Under the pieces are notes generated by a model. That model made no database searches, had not been told where the DNA came from, and saw nothing but the letters and a program-made list of their open reading frames with translations. From the NCBI RefSeq assembly GCF_003605755.1, contig NZ_RAHJ01000022.1, forward strand, positions 124,001 through 188,000: 64,000 bases of DNA, in the 5' to 3' direction. The stretch comes from Tsuneonella suprasediminis. Its GTDB lineage: Bacteria > Pseudomonadota > Alphaproteobacteria > Sphingomonadales > Sphingomonadaceae. Made by a program: the position numbers and the translations under genes. This document shows, in pieces, positions 35,648 through 44,787 of the stretch (positions within the stretch are counted from its first letter, which is position 1; each line of letters opens with the position of its first letter).

Positions 35648-36931
35648 ATGGACAAGATTATTATCGAAGGCGGCAAACGCCTGAGCGGCACGATCCCGAT
35701 TTCCGGCGCGAAAAACGCCGCGCTGACGCTGATCCCCTGCGCGCTGCTGACAGATGAACCGCTGACATTGCGGAACTTGCCGCGGCTGGCCGATATCGAC
35801 GGGTTCCAGCATCTGATGAACCAGTTCGGCGTCACCACCGCGATTCAGGGCAGCAGGCCGGAAGATTTCGGCCGGGTGATGACGCTGGAGGCGACCCGGA
35901 TCACCGGCACTGTCGCGCCTTACGATCTGGTGCGCAAGATGCGCGCTTCGATCCTCGTGCTTGGCCCGATGCTGGCGCGGATGGGCGAAGCGACTGTCTC
36001 GCTGCCCGGCGGCTGCGCCATCGGCAACCGCCCGATCGACCTGCATCTGAAAGCGCTGGAGGCATTCGGCGCGCAGATCGAACTGGCGCAGGGCTATGTC
36101 CGTGCCCATGCCCCCGATGGCGGGTTGCCGGGGGGAGAGTTCGATTTTCCCGTGGTTTCGGTGGGGGCGACGGAAAATGCGCTGATGGCCGCTGTGCTCG
36201 CCAATGGCACCTGTCGCCTGCGCAATGCCGCGCGGGAGCCGGAAATCGTCGACCTGTGCAACCTGCTGGTGGCGATGGGGGCGGAGATCGAGGGGATCGG
36301 CAGTTCCGAACTGACGGTGCACGGGGTGAAGCGGCTGCACGGTGCGACTTACCGCGTGATGGCCGACCGGATCGAGGCCGGGTCCTATGCCTGCGCCGCG
36401 GCGATTACCGGCGGCGAAGTCTATCTCGATGGTGCCAGGGCGGACGAGATGGAGGCCACGCTCCACGCGCTGCGTAACATCGGCGTGACGTACGATGCGG
36501 ATAAGAAAGGGGTGCGGATCGCCGCCGAGGGGCCGCTGAAGGCGACCAATCTTTCCACCGCCCCCTATCCCGGCCTCGCCACCGATATGCAGGCGCAGCT
36601 GATGGCTCTGCTGACAGTGGCCGAAGGCACCAGTGTGCTGACCGAAACGATCTTCGAAAACCGTTATATGCACGTGCCCGAACTGGCGCGCATGGGGGCC
36701 GATATCGAAACCAGCGGCCGCACCGCCATCGTCAAGGGCGTGCCGAAACTGCACGGGGCGGAAGTGATGGCGACCGATCTGCGCGCGTCGATGAGCCTGG
36801 TGATCGCCGGGCTTGCCGCCGAAGGGCAGACGCAGGTGCGCCGCCTCTATCACCTCGACCGGGGATACGAACGGCTGGAAGAGAAACTCGCTCTGGTCGG
36901 CGCACAAGTCGAACGGGTGGGCGACGACTGA
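35648..36931 (+). CDS. murA: UDP-N-acetylglucosamine 1-carboxyvinyltransferase
   Basis: A 427-residue enzyme catalysing the first committed step of peptidoglycan synthesis, transfer of enolpyruvate from PEP to UDP-GlcNAc. The substrate lysine is in SGAKNAAL near 19-26 (Lys22), and Cys123 in [12 protein letters not shown] is the residue attacked by fosfomycin. The inside-out beta/alpha barrel repeats are complete to the C-terminal [15 protein letters not shown]. It is transcribed divergently from galU and followed by a small conserved gene after 61 bp. Confidence 0.97.
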   Translation: MDKIIIEGGKRLSGTIPISGAKNAALTLIPCALLTDEPLTLRNLPRLADIDGFQHLMNQFGVTTAIQGSRPEDFGRVMTLEATRITGTVAPYDLVRKMRASILVLGPMLARMGEATVSLPGGCAIGNRPIDLHLKALEAFGAQIELAQGYVRAHAPDGGLPGGEFDFPVVSVGATENALMAAVLANGTCRLRNAAREPEIVDLCNLLVAMGAEIEGIGSSELTVHGVKRLHGATYRVMADRIEAGSYACAAAITGGEVYLDGARADEMEATLHALRNIGVTYDADKKGVRIAAEGPLKATNLSTAPYPGLATDMQAQLMALLTVAEGTSVLTETIFENRYMHVPELARMGADIETSGRTAIVKGVPKLHGAEVMATDLRASMSLVIAGLAAEGQTQVRRLYHLDRGYERLEEKLALVGAQVERVGDD

Positions 36932-36992
36932 GGCAAAGCGCGGACCTTTCCGCCATCCTGCTCGTTGATGGGATGAGAAAGAGAGGTTTATC

Positions 36993-37223
36993 ATGGCTTT
37001 ACTGAAACTCGCCGCGCTCGGTGCCTTGGGTTATGCCGGGTACAAATATTTTGAAAAACGGCAGGGCAGCGACCGTGCGGCCTTTGCTGGAAATCAGGGT
37101 AATGTCGACGTTCGCGATGCCGGGCCATCGGCCATGCGCGACACCCCACGCCGCAAATGGAGCGCGGAGGACGAGACCAGCGACCAGAGCTTCCCGGCCA
37201 GCGATCCGCCTGCGAATTACTGA
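36993..37223 (+). CDS. Small protein with N-terminal hydrophobic helix, unknown function
   Basis: A 76-residue protein: a short hydrophobic stretch (LLKLAALGALGYAGYKYF, 3-20) and a polar tail ending DQSFPASDPPANY. The tail pattern (SAEDETSDQSFPASDPPA) is familiar from small uncharacterised proteins of sphingomonads. GAGAGG lies upstream of the ATG at 36993. It might be on the murA transcript. No function is known to me. Confidence 0.75.
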   Translation: MALLKLAALGALGYAGYKYFEKRQGSDRAAFAGNQGNVDVRDAGPSAMRDTPRRKWSAEDETSDQSFPASDPPANY

Positions 37224-37269
37224 CGCGCGGGTCGCCGTGCGAAGCCGTGGGAGATGGTACTCGCGGGAG

Positions 37270-37336
37270 CGCGCGTCTGACGTGATTCGCGGTGGACCTG
37301 CTATCCGCTGCATGGCCAGCGATAGTCCGCACCGCC
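37270..37336. repeat. Degenerate fragment of spacer S
   Basis: GAGCGCGCGTCTGACG onward resembles 37700-37770 of the S copy in block B (shared GGTTCGCGGTG-like and GGCCAGCGATA segments). It precedes R1 in block B and suggests an older copy of the same R1/S unit. Confidence 0.5.
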
Positions 37337-37342
37337 CCCCAC

Positions 37343-37465
37343 TTCGTCATTGCGAACGGAGTGAAGCAATCCATGGCCTGACTGTCCGCCCCTCACTTCG
37401 GTTGTGGCCGGGGCGAGGGCGGGTGATGGATTGCCGCGTCGCCTGCGGCTCCTCGCAATGACGAG
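37343..37465. repeat. Repeat R1, copy B1 (inverted relative to block A)
   Basis: Begins TTCGTCATTGCGAACGGAG and ends CTCGCAATGACGAG, the reverse complement of the A copies. The centre contains ACTTCGGTTGTGGCCGGGGC, the complement of the A-copy centre. Confidence 0.85.
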
Positions 37466-37493
37466 GGGAGCGGTGGGAGCGCGGGGTGTGGGT

Positions 37494-37603
37494 ATTGTGG
37501 CACCTCCCCACCATCCCCGTCGCCCCGGCCCCCGAGCCGGGGTCCAGCTCCGTCCCACGCGGCGCGCAAGAAAAGCCGGGCCCCGGATCAGGTCCGGGGC
37601 GAC
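37494..37603. repeat. Repeat R2, copy B1 (inverted)
   Basis: Reverse complement of the R2 element, running from ATTGTGGCACCTCC to GGTCCGGGGCGAC. The A-type dyads CCCCGAGCCGGGG-like and CCCCGGATCAGGTCCGGGG-like are present. Confidence 0.85.
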
Positions 37604-37777
37604 GATGTGCTTTGGGCTTTTGTTGGCGCTGCCGGTATTGGCGCACTCCGGGCGGGGTAGGGGCCGGAAGCGCTGGGGGTGGAGCGGGTTGACACGCGCC
37701 GGAGCGCGAGGCTGACGGGGGTTCGCGGTGCACCCGCAACCCGCGCCAAGGCCAGCGATAATTCACGCCACCCTCTG
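37604..37777. repeat. Repeat spacer S, copy B (inverted, full length)
   Basis: About 170 bp, the reverse complement of 34186-34327 plus about 30 bp (around 37670-37700) that copy A has lost. A short frame reading MCFGLLLALPVLAHSG on the plus strand looks like a signal peptide but leads nowhere and is best seen as repeat noise. Confidence 0.75.
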
Positions 37778-37901
37778 CTCGTCATTGCGAACGGAGTGAA
37801 GCAATCCATGGCCGGACTGCTCCGCCCCCTACTTCGGTTGTGGCAGGGGCGAGGGCGGGTGATGGATTGCCGCGTCGCCTGCGGCTCCTCGCAATGACGA
37901 G
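37778..37901. repeat. Repeat R1, copy B2 (inverted)
   Basis: CTCGTCATTGCGAACGGAG to CTCGCAATGACGAG, near-identical to copy B1 and complementary to the A copies. Confidence 0.85.
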
Positions 37902-37929
37902 GGGAGCGGTGGGAGCGCGGGGTGTGGGT

Positions 37930-38041
37930 ATTGTGGCACCTTCCCCGCCATCCCCGTCACCCCGGCCCCCGAGCCGGGGTCCAGCTTCCTCGAATGCGGC
38001 GCGCAAGAAAAGCTGGGTTCCGGATCAGGTCCGGGGCGACG
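37930..38041. repeat. Repeat R2, copy B2 (inverted)
   Basis: Closes block B, giving R1-R2-S-R1-R2 in inverted sense, the mirror image of block A. It is slightly diverged (GCTTCCTCGAATGCGGCG instead of GTCCCACGCGGCG). The RHH gene stop is 31 bp further on. Confidence 0.85.
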
Positions 38042-38071
38042 GCAGGTGTGGGTTTCGCAATCGCTACCGCA

Positions 38072-38344
38072 TCAGCGCGGCATATTTCCCGCCTCTGCTG
38101 CCTCGCCGCCATCACCGATGTGCCGTGCGACCAGCCATATGCGGATCGCGCCCGCCAGCCCGCACGGGTGTTCCGCCCGTATCCGCTCCTCATCGATCCG
38201 TGCGACGATGGCGGACAGCGGCACCTGCTCGCGCGCTGCCGCAGCGCGCAGCATGTCCCAGAACAGAGGTTCGAGGCTGATCGAGGTGCGGTGCCCGGCG
38301 ATGGCGACCGAACGTTTCACAGGGGGGTGGTAAGGTGCGTTCAT
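38072..38344 (-). CDS. Ribbon-helix-helix domain protein
   Basis: A 90-residue protein. The RHH DNA-binding region is VKRSVAIAGHRTSISLEPLFWDMLRAAAARE (about 9-39), in which beta strand and two helices are easily drawn. The family (RHH_4, PF13467-like) is widespread in alphaproteobacteria as a single-domain protein with unknown targets. ATG 38344 is preferred to a TTG two codons earlier; no clear ribosome-binding site is visible. It is divergent from the HTH/DUF4019 gene, and block B of the repeats lies after its stop. Confidence 0.8.
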   Translation of the reverse strand: MNAPYHPPVKRSVAIAGHRTSISLEPLFWDMLRAAAAREQVPLSAIVARIDEERIRAEHPCGLAGAIRIWLVARHIGDGGEAAEAGNMPR

Positions 38345-38429
38345 TGCCAACAGGGTATAGCCAAGGGGCAGACAGGCCTACGAATTTTTTGGGGTGGATC
38401 GTCGCCGGGCAGGGTCTTACCCACAATGG

Positions 38430-39203
38430 ATGGGCGATGGACTTGATGCACTGACCGACAAGGAGAAGCAGACTCTCCGCCTGATCGTGCGGGGATACGA
38501 TGCCAAGTCGGCAGCCCGCCACCTCGATATATCGGTGCATACCGTCAACGAGCGACTGCGCGGGGCGCGGCGCAAGCTGGAAGTGTCGAGCAGCCGCGAG
38601 GCCGCGCGGATGCTGATGGCGGAAGAAAGCGCGACCCCCGATTTTCTTGCCCGCAAGAATTTGGGGGAAGCCGAATCCGCCGCAACCGGCGAACCTGTGC
38701 CTCTCCCCGGAACTCGCCACGGTGGCGGGTGGGGCGTGGGGCGCACAGGCGCCTTGCTGATCGGAGGTATCGCGATGTCTTTGCTAGCTGCAGCTCTGCT
38801 GCTGTCCGCCCCCCTGATGACCAATGGCCCGATGGCCGATGGCGCAAGCCCACCATCGGCAGAAGATGCAGCGCGCGACTCTGCGGTGGAGGCTGCCGCT
38901 CGCAACTGGCTCGCGCTGGGCGATGCCGGTAACTGGCAGGGGGCTTTCGACAGTGCGGGCAAGAGCTTCCACGATGCCAATACGGTTGCAGGCTGGGCCG
39001 AAGCGTCTCAGCAGGTGCGCGTCCCGCTCGGTGCGGTGGTTTCGCGCGACCTGCAAACCATCCGCTACCTCAATGCGCCGCCGCACGGCTTTCAGGAGGT
39101 GCGGTTCAGGACCACGTTCGCTAACAAAGCCGACGTTATCGAGACAGTCACGCTGCAGAAGGAAGGCGGCGCGTGGAAGGTCGTCGGCATCCTGATCGAC
39201 TGA
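38430..39203 (+). CDS. Membrane-tethered HTH protein with extracytoplasmic DUF4019 domain
   Basis: A 257-residue protein with three parts. Residues 6-62 are a LuxR/sigma-region-4-type helix-turn-helix (LTDKEKQTLRLIVRGYDAKSAARHLDISVHTVNERL). A transmembrane helix follows at 107-128. A periplasmic DUF4019-like domain (about 148-257, ARNWLALGDAGNWQGAFDSAGKSFH to the C-terminal GAWKVVGILID) ends it. This is the layout of a one-component sensor whose DNA-binding part stays in the membrane. The ligand and targets are unknown. The start at 38430 gives a compact N-terminus; a GTG at 38394 is possible. It is divergent from the RHH gene. Confidence 0.82.
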   Translation: MGDGLDALTDKEKQTLRLIVRGYDAKSAARHLDISVHTVNERLRGARRKLEVSSSREAARMLMAEESATPDFLARKNLGEAESAATGEPVPLPGTRHGGGWGVGRTGALLIGGIAMSLLAAALLLSAPLMTNGPMADGASPPSAEDAARDSAVEAAARNWLALGDAGNWQGAFDSAGKSFHDANTVAGWAEASQQVRVPLGAVVSRDLQTIRYLNAPPHGFQEVRFRTTFANKADVIETVTLQKEGGAWKVVGILID

Positions 39204-39246
39204 GCCGTTGGGGGGCAGGGCGCCGGTGTCCGGCGTCCCAACCCGA

Positions 39247-39969
39247 TCAATACATATGCTGGCCGCCGTTGATGCTCATGGTCGATCCGGTGACGAAGCC
39301 GCCGTCTTCGCTGGTCAGGAAAGCGACCCCGCGGGCGATTTCTTCGGCATGGCCGAGGCGGCCCACCGGAATTTTGGCGACGATTTTCTCCAGCACCGTG
39401 TCCGGCACGGCGGCCACCATATCGGTGTCGATATAGCCGGGGGCGATGGCGTTTACTGTCACACCGAATTTAGCGCCTTCCTGCGCCAGCGCTTTCGTGA
39501 AGCCGTGAATCCCGCTCTTCGCAGCGGCATAGTTGACCTGGCCATACTGGCCCGCCTGCCCGTTGATGCTGCCGATATTGACGATCCGGCCCCAGCCACG
39601 TTCGCGCATTCCGGGGAAGCAGGCCTTGGCCATATTGAAGCAACCACCCAGATTGACGCGCATCACGTCGTTCCAGTCGTCGAAGGTCATCTTGTGTAAA
39701 GTACCGTCGCGGGTGATCCCGGCGTTGTTGACGACGATATCGACATCGCCAAAATCGGTGGTGATCTGTTTGCAGCCTTCGATGCAGGCATCGTGATCGC
39801 CCACATCCCACTTCATCACGGCGATGCCGTGCCGATCGGCAAATTCTTTCGCCTTCGTGTCGTTGCCTGCATAATTGGCGACGACTGTGCGGCCCTGTTC
39901 TTTCAGCGCAAGGCTGATCGCTTCCCCGATCCCGCGGGTGCCCCCGGTAACGATTGCAACGCGTGTCAT
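39247..39969 (-). CDS. phaB: Acetoacetyl-CoA reductase
   Basis: A 240-residue short-chain dehydrogenase that reduces acetoacetyl-CoA to (R)-3-hydroxybutyryl-CoA with NADPH for polyhydroxyalkanoate synthesis. The cofactor motif TGGTRGIG is at 8-15, NNAG at 81-84, and the catalytic triad is Ser134, Tyr147 and Lys151. The match to PhaB/PhbB (for example GWGRIVNIGSINGQAGQYGQVNYAAAK) is close over the whole length. phaA and phaC are not in the window. The gene has its own promoter space of about 75 bp behind the terminator of the upstream gene. Confidence 0.95.
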   Translation of the reverse strand: MTRVAIVTGGTRGIGEAISLALKEQGRTVVANYAGNDTKAKEFADRHGIAVMKWDVGDHDACIEGCKQITTDFGDVDIVVNNAGITRDGTLHKMTFDDWNDVMRVNLGGCFNMAKACFPGMRERGWGRIVNIGSINGQAGQYGQVNYAAAKSGIHGFTKALAQEGAKFGVTVNAIAPGYIDTDMVAAVPDTVLEKIVAKIPVGRLGHAEEIARGVAFLTSEDGGFVTGSTMSINGGQHMY

Positions 39970-40043
39970 AATTACTCCCGTGCCTGTTCAGGTTGTCTCG
40001 ACTCTCCAAAGTCGAACCTAGGCGAACAGTCGCCGGGGACAAA

Positions 40044-40069
40044 GAAAAACCCCGCTGGCAGCGGGGCTG
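40044..40069 (-). terminator. Terminator of the 40131-40910 gene
   Basis: On the minus strand an 8-bp stem CCCCGCTG / CAGCGGGG with a 2-nt loop is followed by TTTTTC. It lies about 60 bp after the stop codon. Confidence 0.85.
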
Positions 40070-40130
40070 TTCATACGAATTCGCTATATTCGGCACGAAC
40101 AAGTGCCAGCGATGCGGTTAAACGATGCGA

Positions 40131-40910
40131 TCAGAAGCGGAACTGAGTGCCGACATAGACCGCCTGATTATCCTGAACCGAATCGGTCAGCGGCGCCAGG
40201 CGGTCGCGATCCTGCGACAGGCGGACGCCCGCTGTCACGTCGAGGTTGCGCGATACGCGGAATGCACCGCCGACATCGACCGATTGCTGGCCGGCTGCGC
40301 CCAGAGTGCGCGGTGCGCGGCCAACGTTTCCGTCGCGCTCCACCGAAATGCGCGCCTGCAACCGGCTGGGTTTGTCGTCTTTTTTGTCGCCTGAATCGAA
40401 TGTAGACAGGTCGGCCATCGGCGTATCCGATATGTCGAGCTTGACCGGATCGGGCTTCGCGAAAGACTGGTATCCGCGGGCGATGCCCAGATTGTACCGC
40501 GTTGACGCCAGGCTGGCGATCGACGGGCCGTTGCCCGCTTCGCCCTTGGCGGAAGCGATGGCGTTGTGCACCGAAATGGCGCGGGCGCTGTCATCGTCGA
40601 TGCGGATGGCGACGGTTACCGTGCGGGCGTCGCTGGCGGGCGATGCCGCAGGGGTGAAGCGCAGCGATTTGCCGCTTGCCGCGATCTTGGCGGCCAGCCG
40701 CCGGGCGATTGCCGGATCGACATTGGCAGGCGTGAACGTGGCGATCGAGCCGAGCGGGCGTTCGCCCCCGGCAGTCTGCGAACCGACTGCGGTCACTGCA
40801 AGCCCTGCGGTGGGGACGGCCAGAGCGGCCGCGGCGGCAGCGCCCAGAACAGCAGGCGTGCCGAAGCGTTTGAACGCCTTGCTGCCGATGCTGTTGCCAC
40901 GCCTGCCCAC
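40131..40910 (-). CDS. Exported protein with beta-barrel-like C-terminus, unknown function
   Basis: A 259-residue protein with a signal peptide (about 14-45, alanine-rich) and a C-terminal half of alternating strands (LQARISVERDG, SVDVGGAFRVSRNLDVTAGVRLSQ) ending QAVYVGTQFRF. A terminal Phe after amphipathic strands is the outer-membrane insertion signal of BAM substrates, but the barrel would be small. The middle part (about 60-150) is soluble. I know no function. It is monocistronic with a good terminator. Confidence 0.7.
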   Translation of the reverse strand: MGRRGNSIGSKAFKRFGTPAVLGAAAAAALAVPTAGLAVTAVGSQTAGGERPLGSIATFTPANVDPAIARRLAAKIAASGKSLRFTPAASPASDARTVTVAIRIDDDSARAISVHNAIASAKGEAGNGPSIASLASTRYNLGIARGYQSFAKPDPVKLDISDTPMADLSTFDSGDKKDDKPSRLQARISVERDGNVGRAPRTLGAAGQQSVDVGGAFRVSRNLDVTAGVRLSQDRDRLAPLTDSVQDNQAVYVGTQFRF

Positions 40911-41295
40911 GGTAAAACCCTGTCTCGTCCCTTATGCGACCGGCCCTATTACGGGCGGCGTACTATTCAACGCCTGCCGACCTTAACCTTCAATGAGCGA
41001 CTCGGTTACCGGCCACCCCTTGCCCCGTTCGCGATGGCGGTTGAAAAATCGACTCGCCTCCGGATCTGGGTTAATTCGAACGATAACGAAAACGCGCCAG
41101 TTTTTACAAGTTTTTCGATGCACCGCGTGGCTTTGCCGGTTTACCTGTTGCCTCTTTTCCACAACCGGTCCACCGAATAGAGGTTCAGCGGCCATTCACC
41201 GCCAACAAACGCATTTACTGCGCGACACCTTGCTTGCCGGAGCCGCGCGCTCTAGAGGCTCGACAGAGACTTATCGAGGACGATCGACCCCCATC
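40911..41295. other. Intergenic region, 385 bp
   Basis: Divergent space between the exported-protein gene and the DUF3576 gene, holding promoters for both. A TTAACC lies at about 40983. A purine-rich AT-richer patch (GAACGATAACGAAAACGCG, near 41078) may mark a promoter. No RNA gene or frame is convincing. Confidence 0.5.
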
Positions 41296-41745
41296 ATGAC
41301 CGCCAGTTCGACCACCACCCGTATCGCCCGCGCCGCCATTGCCGTTGCGGCCATCGCCACCCTCGCTGCCTGCGGCGGTCGTGACCGGCCCAAGGCGGAC
41401 CTTGCCGCTGCCAATGTGACGACGATCGGCGTCAATTCATATCTCTGGCGCGCGGCGCTGGAAACGGTCAGCTTCGCACCGCTGCTTCAGGCGGACAGCA
41501 ACGGCGGCGTGATCGTGACCGACTGGTATTCCAACCCGCAGAACCCCGGCGAACGGGTGAAGGTGACCGTGTCGATCCTCGATCAGGATCTGCGCGCCGA
41601 TGCCATCCGCGTCGCCGCCAGCCGTGAAGTGAACCAGAACGGCGCCTGGGTCGATGCTCCGGTGCAGGCGGCCACTGTGCAGAAACTGGAAGATATCATC
41701 CTGACCAAGGCGCGCGAACTGCGCCGTCAGGCCATCGCGGGCTGA
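41296..41745 (+). CDS. DUF3576 lipoprotein
   Basis: A 149-residue protein with a lipobox LAAC at about residues 23-26 and a DUF3576 domain (about 40-145: TIGVNSYLWRAALETVSFAPL, then VIVTDWYSNPQNPGERVKVTVSIL). It is an envelope lipoprotein of unknown activity found in many alphaproteobacteria directly ahead of leuS. The start ATG 41296 follows CCCCC without a clear SD. The gap to leuS is 22 bp, so it heads the operon DUF3576 - leuS - lptE - holA. Confidence 0.88.
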   Translation: MTASSTTTRIARAAIAVAAIATLAACGGRDRPKADLAAANVTTIGVNSYLWRAALETVSFAPLLQADSNGGVIVTDWYSNPQNPGERVKVTVSILDQDLRADAIRVAASREVNQNGAWVDAPVQAATVQKLEDIILTKARELRRQAIAG

Positions 41746-41767
41746 TTTCCCAGCCGGAGGATAGTAC

Positions 41768-44290
41768 ATGACCGATCAGCGTTTCGATCCGTCGGCGGCG
41801 GACGGGCGCTGGCAGCGTGCCTGGGAACAAGCCGGGACGTTCACTGCCGACAGCGACAGCAGCAAACCCAAAAGTTACGTGCTTGAGATGTTCCCCTATC
41901 CATCGGGGCGCATCCATATCGGGCACGTCCGCAACTATACGATGGGCGACGTGCTTGCCCGGTATAAACGGATGACCGGGCACGAAGTGTTGCACCCGAT
42001 GGGGTGGGACGCGTTCGGCATGCCCGCCGAAAACGCGGCGATGGAAAAGGGCGTGCATCCCGGTGGGTGGACGCGCGACAATATCGCCAACATGAAAGCG
42101 CAGCTGAAACGGATCGGCTTCGCGCTCGACTGGACGCGGGAATTCGCCACGTGCGATCCCGAATATTACGGCCACGAACAGGCCCTGTTCCTGCGCCTGT
42201 ACGAAGCCGGGCTGGTCTATCGCAAGGAAAGCGAGGTCAACTGGGATCCGGTCGATATGACCGTGCTGGCCAACGAACAGGTGATCGACGGCAAGGGCTG
42301 GCGTTCGGGTGCCGAAGTCGAAAAGCGCAAGCTGAGCCAGTGGTTCCTCAAGATCACGCAGTTCGCGGAAGAGCTGCTCGATGGATTGGGCACGCTCGAC
42401 AAATGGCCCGACAAGGTTCGGCTGATGCAGGAAAACTGGATCGGCAAGAGCCAGGGCCTGCAATTCCGTTTCGATCTCTCCGATGGCAATCAGGTGGAGG
42501 TCTATTCCACCCGGCCCGATACCATTTTCGGCGCCAGTTTCGTCGCGGTCGCGCCCGATCATCCGATCGCGCAAGGTGTCGCCGCCAACAATTGCGATGC
42601 TGCGAAGTTTATCGACCAGTGCAAGCGCGGGGCGACCACCGCCGCGGCGCTGGAAACCGCGGAAAAGCTCGGCTTCGATACCGGGATCGGTGCGGTGCAC
42701 CCGTTCACCGGGCAACATCTGCCGGTGTTCATCGCCAATTTCGTGCTGATGGATTATGGCACCGGCGCGGTGATGGGTGTGCCGGGGCACGATCAGCGCG
42801 ATTTCGAATTCGCCACTAAATACGAACTGCCAATCACCCGCGTCGTCGCCAGAAGCGCGGACGACGCCGATGCGCCGTTCGCGGGCGAGGCCGAAGCGGG
42901 CGACGGGGTTCTGGTCCATTCCGATTTCCTCAACGGGATGGCGGTGGAGGAAGCGATTGCCGCAGTGATCGTTCGCGCCGAAGCCGGTGGCTGGGGCGAA
43001 GGACAGACAGTGTGGCGCCTGCGCGACTGGGGCGTTTCGCGCCAGCGGTACTGGGGCACGCCGATCCCGTTCATCCATTGCGACGCCTGCGGGATCGTGC
43101 CGGTGCCCGAAGATCAGCTGCCGGTGACGCTGCCAGACGATGTCGATTTCAAGACGCCGGGCAACCCGCTCGAACGTCATCCCACGTGGAAGCATGTCGA
43201 TTGCCCGCAATGCGGCGCGGCGGCGCGGCGGGAAACCGACACGCTCGACACGTTCGTCGATTCGAGCTGGTATTTTCTGCGTTTCGCCAGCCAGCCCGCG
43301 GATAAACCGTTCGACCGCGATGAAGTGGCCAAATGGCTGCCGGTGGAACAGTATATCGGCGGGATCGAACACGCGATCCTGCACTTGCTCTATGCCCGGT
43401 TCTGGACCCGCGCGTTGCAGCATTGCGGGATGATCGACTTTGCCGAACCGTTTGCCAGCCTGTTCACGCAAGGGATGGTGACGCACGAAACCTATTCGCG
43501 CCGCGAAGGCGACCGCGACATATGGTACGGCCCCGAAGAGATCGAACGCAGCAGCGATGGCGCGGTGCTGGTGGCCGATGGCCAGCCAGTCGATATCGGC
43601 AAAGTCGTCAAAATGTCGAAATCGAAGAAGAACGTGGTCGATCCCGATGCGATGGTCGATCGCTTCGGGGCCGACGCGGTGCGCTGGTTCATGCTCAGCG
43701 ACAGCCCGCCCGAACGCGATCTGCCGTGGTCCGAAGCGGGGATCGAGGGCTGCGGGCGTTTTGTGCAGCGGTTGTGGCGCATCGTCGCCAATGGTGCGCC
43801 CGATGCAGCGGGCGATGCCAATCCGGCACTCGCCAAGCTGATGCACCGCACGATTGCCGGGGTCGCCGCCGATATCGAGGCGTTGCAGTTCAACAAGGCG
43901 GTGGCCAAGATCTACGAACTGACTGGCGCGGTGGAGAAAGCCGGGCCTTCGCCCGAACGCGCCGAAGCGGTCGCTACGCTGCCGCGTCTGGTATCCCCGA
44001 TGATGCCGCATCTGGCCGAATCGATGGCCGAAGCGCTCGGCACCGGCGGGCTGGTGGCGGAAGCGGACTGGCCCACGGTCGATCCGGCGCTGCTGGTCGA
44101 TGACGAAGTGACCATCGCCGTGCAGGTGAAGGGCAAGCTGCGCGATACGCTGACCGTTGCCAAGGGGATGCCCCGCGAAGAACTGGAAGCGCTTGCACTC
44201 GCCAGCGAGAAGGTTCAGCGTTCGCTCGATGGTGCGGAGGTACGCAAAGTGATCGTGGTGCCCGACAGGCTGGTGAATATCGTCGCATGA
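41768..44290 (+). CDS. leuS: Leucine-tRNA ligase
   Basis: An 840-residue class I synthetase. HIGH is seen as [15 protein letters not shown] near 40-54 and KMSKS as [10 protein letters not shown] near 612-621. Between them are the CP1 editing domain (about 220-420) and zinc-type cysteines CDACGIVP and CPQCGAA. Length is normal. GGAGG lies 8 nt upstream of the ATG. The stop overlaps the lptE start (ATGA). No leader peptide with Leu codons was found, unlike thrS. Confidence 0.97.
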   Translation: MTDQRFDPSAADGRWQRAWEQAGTFTADSDSSKPKSYVLEMFPYPSGRIHIGHVRNYTMGDVLARYKRMTGHEVLHPMGWDAFGMPAENAAMEKGVHPGGWTRDNIANMKAQLKRIGFALDWTREFATCDPEYYGHEQALFLRLYEAGLVYRKESEVNWDPVDMTVLANEQVIDGKGWRSGAEVEKRKLSQWFLKITQFAEELLDGLGTLDKWPDKVRLMQENWIGKSQGLQFRFDLSDGNQVEVYSTRPDTIFGASFVAVAPDHPIAQGVAANNCDAAKFIDQCKRGATTAAALETAEKLGFDTGIGAVHPFTGQHLPVFIANFVLMDYGTGAVMGVPGHDQRDFEFATKYELPITRVVARSADDADAPFAGEAEAGDGVLVHSDFLNGMAVEEAIAAVIVRAEAGGWGEGQTVWRLRDWGVSRQRYWGTPIPFIHCDACGIVPVPEDQLPVTLPDDVDFKTPGNPLERHPTWKHVDCPQCGAAARRETDTLDTFVDSSWYFLRFASQPADKPFDRDEVAKWLPVEQYIGGIEHAILHLLYARFWTRALQHCGMIDFAEPFASLFTQGMVTHETYSRREGDRDIWYGPEEIERSSDGAVLVADGQPVDIGKVVKMSKSKKNVVDPDAMVDRFGADAVRWFMLSDSPPERDLPWSEAGIEGCGRFVQRLWRIVANGAPDAAGDANPALAKLMHRTIAGVAADIEALQFNKAVAKIYELTGAVEKAGPSPERAEAVATLPRLVSPMMPHLAESMAEALGTGGLVAEADWPTVDPALLVDDEVTIAVQVKGKLRDTLTVAKGMPREELEALALASEKVQRSLDGAEVRKVIVVPDRLVNIVA

Positions 44291-44787
44291 TGGCGACGCT
44301 GCGCCTCCTCGCCGCCGGGATGCTGCTGGCCGGGCTGTCTGCCTGCGGGTTGCAGCCAATGTATGCCGGTGGCTCCAGCGGAGCGGTTGCGCGCGGTCTG
44401 GCGGCAGTGGAAGTGCCCGCTATCGAAGGGCAGGCGGGCTGGCTGGTCCGCAATGCGCTGACCGACCGGCTGGAAGCGGGCGGCAAGGAAACCCCGCAAT
44501 ACCGGCTGGTGGTGCGGCTCGACGATCAGCTCGAAGGGCTGGGCGTGTTAAGTGACGATACCGTGGGCCGCGAACGGCGCACTTTGCGCGCACGCTATCA
44601 GCTTGTCAGCCTCGCCAATGGCGAAATCCTGCTCGACGCAACCGCGGGATCGGATGCCGGTATCGATGTCGTCTCCAGCGAATATGCAACGATTGCCGCT
44701 GAACAGACTGCGCTGGAAAACCTCGCCAAAGTGGTTGCCAGCCAGATCGCTACGCAAGTCGCGCTGACGCTGCGCGAGCGGCGATGA
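44287..44787 (+). CDS. lptE: LPS-assembly lipoprotein LptE
   Basis: A 166-residue outer-membrane lipoprotein with lipobox LSAC (Cys20) followed by GLQPMYAGG, the typical opening of alphaproteobacterial LptE. LptE plugs the LptD barrel and helps deliver LPS to the cell surface. The gene lies between leuS and holA with 4-bp overlaps on both sides, a widely conserved order. LptD is not in the window. Confidence 0.93.
   Translation: MMATLRLLAAGMLLAGLSACGLQPMYAGGSSGAVARGLAAVEVPAIEGQAGWLVRNALTDRLEAGGKETPQYRLVVRLDDQLEGLGVLSDDTVGRERRTLRARYQLVSLANGEILLDATAGSDAGIDVVSSEYATIAAEQTALENLAKVVASQIATQVALTLRERR

Noticed and set aside
34598-37342. Composite transposon carrying galU and murA
   Set aside because: No transposase frame and no terminal inverted repeats of insertion-sequence type are present. 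The flanking elements are REP-like.
33934-38041. CRISPR-like array
   Set aside because: The repeats are long (110-125 bp), few, of two kinds and inverted between blocks, with no uniform short spacers and no cas genes.
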